From: Streptomyces rishiriensis
Lineage (GTDB): Bacteria > Actinomycetota > Actinomycetes > Streptomycetales > Streptomycetaceae
Direction: 5' to 3'
Assembly: GCF_003112535.1 (NCBI RefSeq)
Contig: NZ_BEWA01000019.1
Span: forward strand, 1-64,000
Length of the DNA: 64,000 nt
Part shown: positions 25,210 to 33,915 of the stretch, in pieces
Layout of the letters: each line of letters begins with the position of its first letter
Position numbering within the stretch: position 1 is the stretch's first letter
Position numbers and translations under genes: made by a program
The notes under the pieces: generated by a model
Seen by the model: the letters and a program-made list of their open reading frames with translations, nothing else
What the model was told of the DNA's origin: nothing
Database searches by the model: none

Positions 25210-26079
25210 GTGACCTCAGCGACTCGACAGCCCGTGACCCCGGCCGCAGCCCTCCCGCCGCGGCTGATCGCCACCGATCTCGACGGCACTCTGCTGCGCG
25301 ACGACAAGTCGGTGTCCGACCGCACGGTCGCCGCGCTCGCCGCCGCCGAGGAGGCGGGCATCGAGGTCTTCTTCGTCACCGGCCGCCCGGCCCGCTGGAT
25401 GGACGTCGTCAGCGACCACGTCCACGGGCACGGTCTCGCGATCTGCGGCAACGGCGCCGCCGTGGTCGACCTGCACGGCGGTCCGGGCGCCCACCGGTTC
25501 GTCAAGGTGCGCGAGCTGGCGCGGGAGAACGCGCTGGACGCCGTACGGATGCTGCGGGAGGCCGCGCCGGGGACCATGTACGCCATCGAGCAGACCTACG
25601 GCTTCTACCAGGAGCCGGAGTACCCGAAGATGCACATGGAGATCCCCGACCACCTCGCGCCGGCCGAGCGACTGCTGGCACCGGACGCCCCCGGAGCCGA
25701 CGAGCCGGTGCTGAAGATCCTCGCGTTCCACCCCACGCTCGACCCCGACGCCTTCCTCACCCTGGCCCGGCTGGCCATCGGCGACCGCGCCAACGTCACC
25801 CGCTCCAGCCCCAGCGCCCTGCTGGAGATCAGCGGACCCGACGTCTCCAAGGCCAGCACGCTCGCCCTGTGCTGTGCGGAGCGCGGCATCTCCCACGAGG
25901 AGGTCGTCGCGTTCGGGGACATGCCGAACGACGTCGAGATGCTCACCTGGGCCGGCCGGTCGTACGCGATGGGCAACGCCCACCCGGAGGTGCTCGCCGC
26001 CGCCTCCGGCCGGACGGCCGCCAACAACGAGGACGGGGTCGCCGTCGTCATCGAGCGGCTGCTCACCGAGCGGGCGTAG
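25210..26079 (+). CDS. Cof-type HAD hydrolase
   Basis: 289 residues, HAD subclass IIB. Motif I is LIATDLDGTLLRDDKSV near residue 19, motif II Thr in FFVTGRPARW near 57, motif III Lys in DVSKASTL near 215, and motif IV VVAFGDMPNDVEMLTWAG near 235. It resembles the HAD gene after serS, suggesting paralogues. GTG at 25210 is preferred over the ATG at 25192 because GGGCGAG precedes it at a good distance. Substrate unknown; it converges on cydDC. Confidence 0.9.
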   Translation: MTSATRQPVTPAAALPPRLIATDLDGTLLRDDKSVSDRTVAALAAAEEAGIEVFFVTGRPARWMDVVSDHVHGHGLAICGNGAAVVDLHGGPGAHRFVKVRELARENALDAVRMLREAAPGTMYAIEQTYGFYQEPEYPKMHMEIPDHLAPAERLLAPDAPGADEPVLKILAFHPTLDPDAFLTLARLAIGDRANVTRSSPSALLEISGPDVSKASTLALCCAERGISHEEVVAFGDMPNDVEMLTWAGRSYAMGNAHPEVLAAASGRTAANNEDGVAVVIERLLTERA

Positions 26080-26121
26080 CGCTCACGGCCCGACGGACGC
26101 GCCGCGAGGCACCGTGCTCGG

Positions 26122-26177
26122 GCTCCGCTCGGCTGATCAGCTCCGCTCGGCTGATCAGCTCCGCGCGTCGCTGATCA
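26122..26177 (+). repeat. Tandem repeat over the cydDC stop
   Basis: GCTCCGCTCGGCTGATCA is present twice exactly (26122-26139, 26140-26157), with a diverged 20-base third copy at 26158-26177. The cydDC stop codon lies in the second copy, and the third copy is the end of the coding sequence. Confidence 0.85.
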
Positions 26178-29100
26178 GCTCCGCGGCCTCCTCCCGCTCG
26201 GCCATCCTCCGCAGCGGGCCTTCCACGAGGGCCAGCTCCGCGTACGGCCCTCGCTGCACCACTCGGCCCTCGTCCAGGACGACCACCTCGTCGACCGCGT
26301 CGAGTCCGGCCAGCCGGTGGGTGATGAGCAGTGTCGTCCGGCCCTCGGTCGCGGCCATCAGGTCCCGGGTCAGCGCGTCGGCGGTCGGCAGGTCCAGATG
26401 TTCGGCCGGCTCGTCGAGCACCAGGACGGGGAAGTCGGCGAGCAACGCCCGGGCGAGGGCGAGCCGCTGGCGCTGCCCGCCGGAGAGCCTGGCACCATGC
26501 TCGCCGACAAGCGTGTCGAGGCCGTCGGGCAGACCGTCGGCCCACTCCAGCAGCCGGGCTCGCCCCAGCGCGTCCCGCAGATCCTCCTCGCTCGCCGACT
26601 TCCTCGCGAGCAGCAGGTTCTCGCGCACCGAGCTGTCGAAGAGGTGCGCGTCCTGTGCGCACAGTCCCACCAGCGCGCGGACTTCGTCGCCGTCCAGGGA
26701 GCGGGCGTCCACCCCGGCCAGCGTGTACGAGCCCGCGTCCGCGTCCAGGAACCGCAGCAGCACCTGCGCGAGCGTGGTCTTGCCGGACCCGGAGGGCCCC
26801 ACGACAGCGATCCGGCGGCCTCGGGTCAAGGTCAGGCCTGCTCCGGTGAGCGCGTTACGGTTCTGCCCGGTGTACCGGGCGGAGAGGCCCTCGACGACGA
26901 GAGGGAAGGGCGACGCGGGCGCCTGACGGGGCCGCTCCGGCTCTCGTACCGGCTCGGGGGAGTCCAGGACCTCGAGGACCCGCTCCGCGCTCCTGCGCAC
27001 CCGCTGGCGGTACTGCACGGCCAGGGGCAGCCCGAGGACGGCCTCGAAGGCGGCCAGCGGGGTCAGGACGACCACCGCCATGGTCACGCCTCCCAGCCGC
27101 CCGCCGGCCACCGCCTGTGCGCCGACGAGGGCCGCCGCCGCGACGGTCAGGCCGCAGACGAGGGCGGTCAGCCCGTCACCGAGCGCGGTGGCGGTCGCCG
27201 CACGCGAGGCGATCCGGGTGAGCACGCCGTCGGCCGCGCGCACCTCGGCCGTGCGGGCGGGGAGCGCGCCCGCGACGGTCAGTTCGGCGGTGCCGGTGAG
27301 CAGGTCCGCCGTGCGGGTGGCGAGCACTCCCCGGGCGGGGGCGAGCCGGTGCTCCGCCCGGCGCGCCACGGCTCCGGTGACCAGCGGGACGCCCACTCCG
27401 GCCGTCAGCAGCCCTGCGGCCAGCACGGCCCCGGCCTCGGGCAGCAGCCATGCCGTGAAGGCGACCGACCCGGCCGAGACGACGACGGCCGCCCCGGCGG
27501 GCAGCAGCCAGCGCAGCCAGTAGTCCTGCAGGGCGTCCACGTCGGCGACCAGCCGGGTCAGCAGATCGCCCCGGCGGGTCGTGCGCAGCCCGGCGGGCGC
27601 CAGCCGCTCCAGCCGGCGGTAGACGGCGACCCTGGTGTCGGCCAGCATCCGCAGCACGGCGTCGTGGGAGACGAGCCGCTCCGCGTAGCGGAACACCGCC
27701 CGCCCGATGCCGAAGGCGCGGGTCGCCGTCACGGCCACCATCAGGTACAGGACCGGCGGCTGCTGCGCGGCCCGCGAGATGAGCCACCCGGAGGTGGCCA
27801 TGAGGCCCACGGCGCTGCCGAGTGCCAGGCTGCCCAGCAGCAGCGCAAGCCCGAACCGGCCACGTCGGGGGCCGGCCATGGCGCGGACCCGGGCCAGGAC
27901 GCCGCCGCGCGCTGCGGAGTCCGTCTCGGCGTCCGGTCCGACGCGCACCGACCCCGCCGCCGTCGTCTCTTCCGGCAGGACGGGGGCGTTCTGGAGGGCG
28001 GCCGTCGCGGGTCCGTGCGTCTCGGTCCCGGCGAGGCGCACCACACGGTCCGCCACCGCCAGGAGGGCCGGCCGGTGCACGACGAGCAGAACCGTCCGTC
28101 CGGCCGCGAGCCGCCGTACGGCTGCCACGACCTCCGCTTCGGTCTCCCCGTCGAGTGCGGCCGTCGGCTCGTCCAGCAGCAGGACGGGACGGTCCGCGAG
28201 GAACGCGCGGGCAAGCGCCAGCCGCTGCCGCTGTCCGGCGGACAGCCCGGTCCCGTCCTCACCGAGCACGGTGTCGGCTCCGGCGGGCAGCGCGTCGACG
28301 AACTCCAGCGCGCCCGCGTCCGCCAGCGCCCTGCGCAGGGCGGATTCGTCGGCCCTGGGACGCGCCAGCCGTACGTTCTCGGCTATCGTCCCCGCGAAGA
28401 GGTGGGGGCGCTGCGGCACCCACGCGATCCGCGACCGCCACTGCTCCAGGTCGGCCGCCGCGAGGTCGACTCCCCCGGCCAGCACCCGGCCCTCGGCCGG
28501 CCGCACAAAGCCCAGCAGGGCGTGCAGCAGCGTGGACTTGCCCGCGCCGCTCGGGCCCACCAGCGCCACCGTCTCACCGGGCTCGACGGTGAAGCTCACA
28601 TCCGAGACGGCGTCACCGGAGCGTCCCGGGTAGCGGACGGTCACCCCCTCGAAAGCCACCCCGCCCTCGGTCACCGCGATCGTTCCCGGCGTCGGAACCG
28701 GGGTCTCCAGCACCTCGAAGATCTCCTCGGCAGCCGCCAGCCCCTCGGCGGCCGCGTGGTACTGCGCGCCGACCTGGCGAAGCGGGAGATACGCCTCCGG
28801 GGCCAGCACGAGGATCACCAGGCCGATGTACAGATCCATCTCGCCATGGACGAGTCGCATGCCGATCGTCACCGCGACGAGGGCCACCGAGAGCGTCGAC
28901 AGCAGCTCCAGCGCGAACGACGAGATGAACGCGATGCGCAACGTCCGCATGGTCGCCTGGCGGTACTCCCCGGTGATGCGCCTGATCGACTCTGCCTGCG
29001 CCTTGGCCCGCCCGAACACCTTCAGCGTGGGCAGCCCCGCGACGACGTCCAGGAAGTGCCCGGACAGCCGGGAGAGCAGCCTCCACTGGCGGTCCATCCG

Positions 29101-29652
29101 TGACTGGGTGGCCCAGCCGATCAGCATCATGAAGACCGGGATCAGCGGCAGGGTGCCGACGATGATCGCGGCGGACACCCAGTCCTCGGTCACGATCCGC
29201 GCGAGCACCGCCACCGGCACGACCACCGCCAGTCCCAGCTGGGGCAGATAGCGGGAGAAGTAGTCGTCGAGAGCGTCCACGCCCCGGGTGGCGAGGGCCA
29301 CCAACGAACCGGTGCGCTGTCCGCCGAGCCAGCCAGGACCCAAGGCGGCGGCCCGCTCCAGCAGCCGCCCCCGCAGCTCCGACTTCACGGCTGCGCCCGC
29401 GCGGTGTGCGGCCAGTTCGGTGAACCAGGCGACCAGCGCCCGACCGCCCGCGACGGCCGCCAGGAGCAGCAGCGGAGTGCGCAGTTCGGCGACCGACATG
29501 CCGTGCTGGAACGCGCCGACCACCACCTCGGCGATGAGCATCGCCTGCGCGATGACCAGAGCCGCCCCGACAGCACCCAGACCGACGACCGCCACCAGGA
29601 AGACGCGTGTGGCACCGGCGTACCGCAGCAGACGCGGGTCGATCGGTTTCAC
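26155..29652 (-). CDS. cydDC: Fused CydD-CydC ABC exporter for cytochrome bd assembly
   Basis: 1165 residues, the single-chain CydDC typical of actinobacteria. CydDC is needed to assemble the haem centres of cytochrome bd. The first half has six membrane helices (about 20-310), Walker A VGPSGAGKSTLLHAL near 366, LSAGQRQRLALARAFL and LLLDEPTAALD. The second half repeats this: helices about 600-870, Walker A VGPSGSGKTTLAQVLL near 950, LSGGQRQRLALARALL and LVLDEPAEHLD. The GTG at 29652 is chosen because AGAGG lies 9 bases upstream; the GTG at 29661 has no spacing. That start codon is part of a perfect parS. Third gene of the cydAB operon. Confidence 0.93.
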   Translation of the reverse strand: MKPIDPRLLRYAGATRVFLVAVVGLGAVGAALVIAQAMLIAEVVVGAFQHGMSVAELRTPLLLLAAVAGGRALVAWFTELAAHRAGAAVKSELRGRLLERAAALGPGWLGGQRTGSLVALATRGVDALDDYFSRYLPQLGLAVVVPVAVLARIVTEDWVSAAIIVGTLPLIPVFMMLIGWATQSRMDRQWRLLSRLSGHFLDVVAGLPTLKVFGRAKAQAESIRRITGEYRQATMRTLRIAFISSFALELLSTLSVALVAVTIGMRLVHGEMDLYIGLVILVLAPEAYLPLRQVGAQYHAAAEGLAAAEEIFEVLETPVPTPGTIAVTEGGVAFEGVTVRYPGRSGDAVSDVSFTVEPGETVALVGPSGAGKSTLLHALLGFVRPAEGRVLAGGVDLAAADLEQWRSRIAWVPQRPHLFAGTIAENVRLARPRADESALRRALADAGALEFVDALPAGADTVLGEDGTGLSAGQRQRLALARAFLADRPVLLLDEPTAALDGETEAEVVAAVRRLAAGRTVLLVVHRPALLAVADRVVRLAGTETHGPATAALQNAPVLPEETTAAGSVRVGPDAETDSAARGGVLARVRAMAGPRRGRFGLALLLGSLALGSAVGLMATSGWLISRAAQQPPVLYLMVAVTATRAFGIGRAVFRYAERLVSHDAVLRMLADTRVAVYRRLERLAPAGLRTTRRGDLLTRLVADVDALQDYWLRWLLPAGAAVVVSAGSVAFTAWLLPEAGAVLAAGLLTAGVGVPLVTGAVARRAEHRLAPARGVLATRTADLLTGTAELTVAGALPARTAEVRAADGVLTRIASRAATATALGDGLTALVCGLTVAAAALVGAQAVAGGRLGGVTMAVVVLTPLAAFEAVLGLPLAVQYRQRVRRSAERVLEVLDSPEPVREPERPRQAPASPFPLVVEGLSARYTGQNRNALTGAGLTLTRGRRIAVVGPSGSGKTTLAQVLLRFLDADAGSYTLAGVDARSLDGDEVRALVGLCAQDAHLFDSSVRENLLLARKSASEEDLRDALGRARLLEWADGLPDGLDTLVGEHGARLSGGQRQRLALARALLADFPVLVLDEPAEHLDLPTADALTRDLMAATEGRTTLLITHRLAGLDAVDEVVVLDEGRVVQRGPYAELALVEGPLRRMAEREEAAELISDARS

Positions 29653-29659
29653 GTGAAAC
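29646..29659. other. parS site overlapping the cydDC start
   Basis: Perfect GTTTCACGTGAAAC. On the minus strand its central CACGTG contains the GTG that I take as the cydDC start codon. Confidence 0.93.
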
Positions 29660-29672
29660 ACCCTCTTCTCAT

Positions 29673-29700
29673 GGGGTGTGTTTCACGTGAAACACACCCC
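29673..29700. other. parS site in a 28-bp perfect palindrome
   Basis: Perfect parS at 29680-29693 extended by GGGGTGT/ACACCCC arms into a perfect 28-bp inverted repeat, between cydB and cydDC. It is 34 bases centre-to-centre from the neighbouring parS at 29646. As RNA it could fold into a strong hairpin between the two genes. Confidence 0.93.
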
Positions 29701-29709
29701 AACAGGGAC

Positions 29710-30714
29710 TCAGTGAGCAGGCTCGGCGATGTGCTGCGTGCCGATCCGCTTGCGGAACACCCAGTACGTCCACCCCTGGTAGAGCATCACCAACGGCGTG
29801 GCGACCCCCGCGCACCAGGTCATGATCTTCAAGGTGTACGGGCTCGACGAGGCGTTGGTCACCGTCAGGCTCCAGTCCGCGTTGAGCGTGGACGGCATGA
29901 CGTTCGGGAAGAGCGTCAGGAAGAGCATCGCCACGGCGGCCACGATGGTGACTCCGGAGAAGGCGAAGGACCAGCCCTCACGCCCCGCCTGTATCGCCAC
30001 GAGCGCCGCGACCAGGGCAGCCACCGCCACGACCAGGGCGACCATGCTCTTGGCGTCACCACTGTCGATCTGCGTCCACAGCAGGAAGACCAGGGCGACC
30101 AGGGCGGTCACCACGCCCACCTTCAGCGCCAGCTTCCGCGCCCGCTCGCGGATGTCGCCGACGGTCTTGAGCGCCGTGAACACCGCGCCGTGGAAGGTGA
30201 ACAGGGTCAGCGTCACCAGGCCGCCGAGCAGCGCGTACGGGTTGAGCAGGTCCCAGACGTCGCCCACGTACTCGAAGTTCCGGTCGATCTTCACGCCCCC
30301 CACGATGTTGCCGAAGGCGACGCCCCACAGGAACGCGGGCAGCAGCGAGGTCCAGAAGATCGCGGTCTCCCAGTTGCGCTGCCAGTTCTCCTCGGGCCGC
30401 TTCGCCCGGTACTCGAAGGCGACGCCGCGCACGATCAAACAGACCAGGATGAACAGCAGGGGCAGGTAGAAACCGGAGAAGAGGGTCGCGTACCACTCGG
30501 GGAAGGCGGCGAAGGTCGCACCGCCCGCGGTGAGCAGCCAGACCTCGTTGCCGTCCCACACCGGCCCGATGGTGTTGATGAGCACCCGCCGCTCGGGCCG
30601 GTCGCGGGCGAGCAGCTTGGTGAGGATGCCGACCCCGAAGTCGAAGCCCTCCAGGAAGAAGTAGCCGGTCCACAGGACGGCGATGAGGACGAACCAGACG
30701 TCGTGAAGTTCCAT
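29710..30714 (-). CDS. cydB: Cytochrome bd ubiquinol/menaquinol oxidase subunit II
   Basis: 334 residues with eight or nine membrane helices. Subunit II of the bd-type terminal oxidase, pairing with CydA to reduce O2 to water with high affinity. Signature stretches are WTGYFFLEGFDFGVGILTK near residue 15 and IGPVWDGNEVWLLTAGGATF near 50. It starts with ATG 20 bases after the cydA stop and is followed by cydDC across a 57-base gap that holds two parS sites. Part of the Rex-controlled operon. Confidence 0.95.
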   Translation of the reverse strand: MELHDVWFVLIAVLWTGYFFLEGFDFGVGILTKLLARDRPERRVLINTIGPVWDGNEVWLLTAGGATFAAFPEWYATLFSGFYLPLLFILVCLIVRGVAFEYRAKRPEENWQRNWETAIFWTSLLPAFLWGVAFGNIVGGVKIDRNFEYVGDVWDLLNPYALLGGLVTLTLFTFHGAVFTALKTVGDIRERARKLALKVGVVTALVALVFLLWTQIDSGDAKSMVALVVAVAALVAALVAIQAGREGWSFAFSGVTIVAAVAMLFLTLFPNVMPSTLNADWSLTVTNASSSPYTLKIMTWCAGVATPLVMLYQGWTYWVFRKRIGTQHIAEPAH

Positions 30715-30734
30715 GACTGTGCAGCTCCCTCGGC

Positions 30735-32243
30735 CTAGTAGGAGAAGGCCATCGGCTTGTCGGCGTCACGGGAGTCGCCGCCGATCTTCGTGGGCGGAGT
30801 GAGGTCGGCTTCGGTGAGCTCGGGCGGGCCGGCCTTCACGTACTTGACCAGCAGCTTGACCTCCACGACGGCGAGAACCGCGTACAGCGCCGTGAAGACG
30901 ATCATCGAGGTGAGCACCTCGCCCTGGGAGACCCCGGGGGAGACCGCGCGACGGGTCTGCAGGACGCCGTAGACGACCCAGGGCTGGCGGCCCATCTCGG
31001 TGAAGATCCAGCCCCAGGAGTTGGCGATCAGCGGGAAGCCCAGGGTCCAGATCGCCGCGAGCCAGTAGAGCCTGGTGAGCTTCGGTCCCAGCGCCTTGTT
31101 CCGGAAGAGCACCACGTGCGGCACCTCGTCCTCGCCGACCCTCAGGTGCTTCGGCAGCAGGAACTTCTTCCGGGTGAGCCAGAGTCCGGCCAGGCCGATC
31201 GCGAACGACGTCATGCCGAAGCCGATCATCCAGCGGAAGCCCCAGTAGGCGACCGGGATGTTGGGCCGGTAGTCGCCGGGCCCGAACTTCTCCTGTTCGG
31301 CCTTGTTCACGTCGTTGATGCCGGGGACGTACGAGCTGAAGTCGTCGTTCGCGAGGAAGGACAGCAGTCCCGGGACCTCGATGGCGACCTTGTTGTGCCC
31401 CTCCTCGACGTCGCCGTAGGCGAAGACCGAGAAGGGCGCGGGCGCCTCGCCGTCCCACAGCGCCTCGGCCGCGGCCATCTTCATCGGCTGCTGCTTGAAC
31501 ATGACCTTGCCGAGCACGTCACCGCTGACGGCGGTGAGCAGACCGGCGATGACCACGGTGACCAGGCCCAGCCGCAGCGAGGTCTTCATCACGGGGATGT
31601 GCTTCTTGCGGTACAGGTGGAAGGCGGCGATGCCGACCATGAAGGCGCCGCCGGTGAGGAAGGCCGCCGACATGGTGTGGAAGACCTGGCTGAGCGCGGT
31701 GTTCTGGGTCAGCACGGCCCAGAAGTCGGTGAGCTCGGCCCGGCCCTTCTCCTTGTTGATCCGGTAGCCCACCGGGTGCTGCATCCACGAGTTGGCCGCG
31801 AGGATGAAGTAGGCCGACAGGATCGTGCCGATCGAGACCATCCATATGCAGGCCAGGTGGATCTTCTTCGGCAACTTGTCCCAGCCGAAGATCCACAGAC
31901 CGATGAAGGTGGACTCGAAGAAGAAGGCGATCAGGGCCTCGAAGGCCAGCGGCGCGCCGAACACGTCGCCGACGAAGCGCGAGTAGTCGGACCAGTTCAT
32001 GCCGAACTGGAACTCCTGCACGATGCCGGTGACCACGCCCATCGCGATGTTGATCAGGAAGAGCTTGCCCCAGAACTTCGTCGCCCTCAGGTACTTCTCG
32101 TTCTCCGTCCGCACCCAGGCGGTCTGCAACCCGGCGGTGAGGGCCGCGAGGGAGATCGTCAGGGGAACGAAGAGGAAGTGGTAGACGGTGGTGATGCCGA
32201 ACTGCCAGCGCGCCAGTGTCTCCGGCGCCAGAGCCAGGTCCAC
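30735..32243 (-). CDS. cydA: Cytochrome bd oxidase subunit I
   Basis: 502 residues, nine-helix CydA carrying the haems b558, b595 and d. The N-terminal haem-ligand His lies in RWQFGITTVYHFLFVPLTI near residue 20, and GFRWMIGFGMTSFA and WIFTEMGRQPWVVYG are typical of the family. The Q-loop is short, as in most actinobacteria. The GTG at 32243 is chosen for AGGAG nine bases upstream. The sequence 37 bases upstream of the start holds a Rex operator, so the operon should be induced when NADH/NAD+ rises at low oxygen. Confidence 0.96.
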   Translation of the reverse strand: MDLALAPETLARWQFGITTVYHFLFVPLTISLAALTAGLQTAWVRTENEKYLRATKFWGKLFLINIAMGVVTGIVQEFQFGMNWSDYSRFVGDVFGAPLAFEALIAFFFESTFIGLWIFGWDKLPKKIHLACIWMVSIGTILSAYFILAANSWMQHPVGYRINKEKGRAELTDFWAVLTQNTALSQVFHTMSAAFLTGGAFMVGIAAFHLYRKKHIPVMKTSLRLGLVTVVIAGLLTAVSGDVLGKVMFKQQPMKMAAAEALWDGEAPAPFSVFAYGDVEEGHNKVAIEVPGLLSFLANDDFSSYVPGINDVNKAEQEKFGPGDYRPNIPVAYWGFRWMIGFGMTSFAIGLAGLWLTRKKFLLPKHLRVGEDEVPHVVLFRNKALGPKLTRLYWLAAIWTLGFPLIANSWGWIFTEMGRQPWVVYGVLQTRRAVSPGVSQGEVLTSMIVFTALYAVLAVVEVKLLVKYVKAGPPELTEADLTPPTKIGGDSRDADKPMAFSY

Positions 32244-32279
32244 GTCGTCACTCCTAACCTCACACTCGTGGATCACGCT

Positions 32280-32295
32280 TGTGAAAGCGTTCACA
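32280..32295. promoter_or_regulatory. Rex operator of cydABDC
   Basis: TGTGAAAGCGTTCACA fits the Rex operator of S. coelicolor (TGTGAACGCNTTCACA in either orientation). Rex is a repressor that releases DNA when NADH is high. It lies 37 bases before the cydA start. Confidence 0.92.
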
Positions 32296-32418
32296 TTCAC
32301 AAGCTAGTATGCCGCAAGGATTTTCGACATGCCAAAGGGGGCCCCCTTACCCGCGGGAACCCCCTGGGACACACCTTGATAACCGGGTCTGACCAGCACA
32401 AACCCCGAGATCAGCGCT

Positions 32419-33498
32419 TCACAGGTCCTTGCGGAACCCTTCCGCCGCCTTCAGGAAGATGTCGTTGGCCTCGTTCTCCCCGATCGTCACCCGCACGCCC
32501 TCACCCGGGAACGGCCGCACCACGACGCCGGCCTGCTCGCACGCCCCCGCGAAGGGAACCGTGTGCTCGCCCAGCCGCAGCCACACGAAGTTGGCCTGGG
32601 TGTCGGGCACCGTCCAGCCCTGTGCGCGCAGCCCTTCGACCACGCGCAGCCGCTCGCACACCAGGGAGCCGACCCGGCCGAGCAGCGCGTCCTCGGCGCG
32701 CAGCGAGGCGATCGCGGCCTCCTGCGCCAGCTGGCTGACCCCGAACGGCACCGCCGTCTTGCGCAGCGCCTCCGCCACCGGCTCGTGCGCGATGGCGAAG
32801 CCGACGCGCAGGCCCGCGAGGCCGTACGCCTTGGAGAAGGTCCGCAGGACGCAGACGTTGGGCCGGTTCCGGTACAGCTCGACGCCGTCGGGCACCTCGA
32901 GGTCGCGGATGAACTCCCGGTAGGCCTCGTCGAGCACGACCAGCACATCGCCCGGCACGCGGTCGAGGAACCGTTCCAGCTCGGCCCGCTTCACGACGGT
33001 GCCCGTGGGGTTGTTGGGGTTGCAGACGAAGATCAACCGGGTCCGGTCGGTGATCGCGTCGGCCATCGCGTCAAGATCGTGCACGTCGTCCGGGGTCAGC
33101 GGCACCTGCACGGCCTTGGCGCCGCTGATCTGCGTGATGATCGGATAGGCCTCGAAGGACCGCCAGGCGTACATGACCTCGTCGCCGGGGCCCGCGGTCG
33201 CCTGGACGAGCTGCTGGGCGACGCCGACGGAACCGGTGCCCGTGGCCAGATGGGAGGCGGGCACCCCGAAGCGCTCGGAGAGCTCGCTCACCAGACCCGT
33301 ACAGGCGAGGTCCGGGTAGCGGTTGAAGGACGCGGCCGCGGCCGTCACGGACTCCATCACGCCCGGCAGCGGCGGATACGGGTTCTCGTTGGAGGACAGC
33401 TTGTAGGCCACGGGGCCACCGACCATGGCCGGCCTGCCCGGCTTGTAGGTGGGGACCCCCTCCAGCTCGGCGCGCAGCTTGGGGCTCGTCTCGCTCAC
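32419..33498 (-). CDS. hisC: Histidinol-phosphate aminotransferase family protein
   Basis: 359 residues, PLP fold type I aminotransferase of the HisC family. Key parts: YKLSSNENPYPPLPGV near residue 30 (substrate end), FVCNPNNPTGT near 155 and the PLP-lysine motif TFSKAYGLAGLRVGFA near 220. It makes L-histidinol phosphate from imidazole acetol phosphate. Streptomyces also has a hisC in the his operon, so this one may be a second copy (HisC2) or act as an aromatic aminotransferase; no other his gene is nearby. GTG at 33498 is preferred for GAGGAGG seven bases upstream. Confidence 0.88.
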   Translation of the reverse strand: MSETSPKLRAELEGVPTYKPGRPAMVGGPVAYKLSSNENPYPPLPGVMESVTAAAASFNRYPDLACTGLVSELSERFGVPASHLATGTGSVGVAQQLVQATAGPGDEVMYAWRSFEAYPIITQISGAKAVQVPLTPDDVHDLDAMADAITDRTRLIFVCNPNNPTGTVVKRAELERFLDRVPGDVLVVLDEAYREFIRDLEVPDGVELYRNRPNVCVLRTFSKAYGLAGLRVGFAIAHEPVAEALRKTAVPFGVSQLAQEAAIASLRAEDALLGRVGSLVCERLRVVEGLRAQGWTVPDTQANFVWLRLGEHTVPFAGACEQAGVVVRPFPGEGVRVTIGENEANDIFLKAAEGFRKDL

Positions 33499-33915
33499 CG
33501 CAGTCCTCCTCATGACCACCACCGGCTTCAATACTGCTCACCTTATGAGGATTCGGCCCGGGTGCGTACAGGTTGTCGGTCAGAGACCGCGGCCCGGAGC
33601 GGAGGGATCTCTACGACTTCTGGGGACGAAGGCACACGAAGGCGTGCCCACCAGGGGGCGCGCTGCACATATATCTACGCGCTGGTGGCTCACTCCGTGG
33701 CGCGCATCCCTCGTGCAGGTGAGTTGAGACCTCTTCGAGACATCCGCGCCTTGGCAGGCTCATCCGTGTAGACACGTCACGTCCTGGCATGGAAACGGCC
33801 AATTATCTTTGTTTCCAAGGAACTTGACCCTCAAAAGCCTTGCAGAAACGTGCCTGTCAACGCGTGCATATGCGTCCGCCCTACCCCACCTGATGAGCCC
33901 TACTATCGGCTCGCC
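33499..33915. other. Intergenic region between hisC and the LacI gene
   Basis: About 417 bases between divergent genes. One inverted repeat stands out: TGGAAAC at 33790-33796 and GTTTCCA at 33811-33817, about 100 bases before the LacI-family start, a possible operator for that regulator. No gene or RNA was recognised in the rest. Confidence 0.35.

Noticed and set aside
26317..29103. Open frame of 928 codons on the plus strand
   Set aside because: It runs antisense through cydDC, is Arg/Gly/Pro-rich with no domain, and is a by-product of the high GC content. The minus-strand reading has complete ABC motifs.
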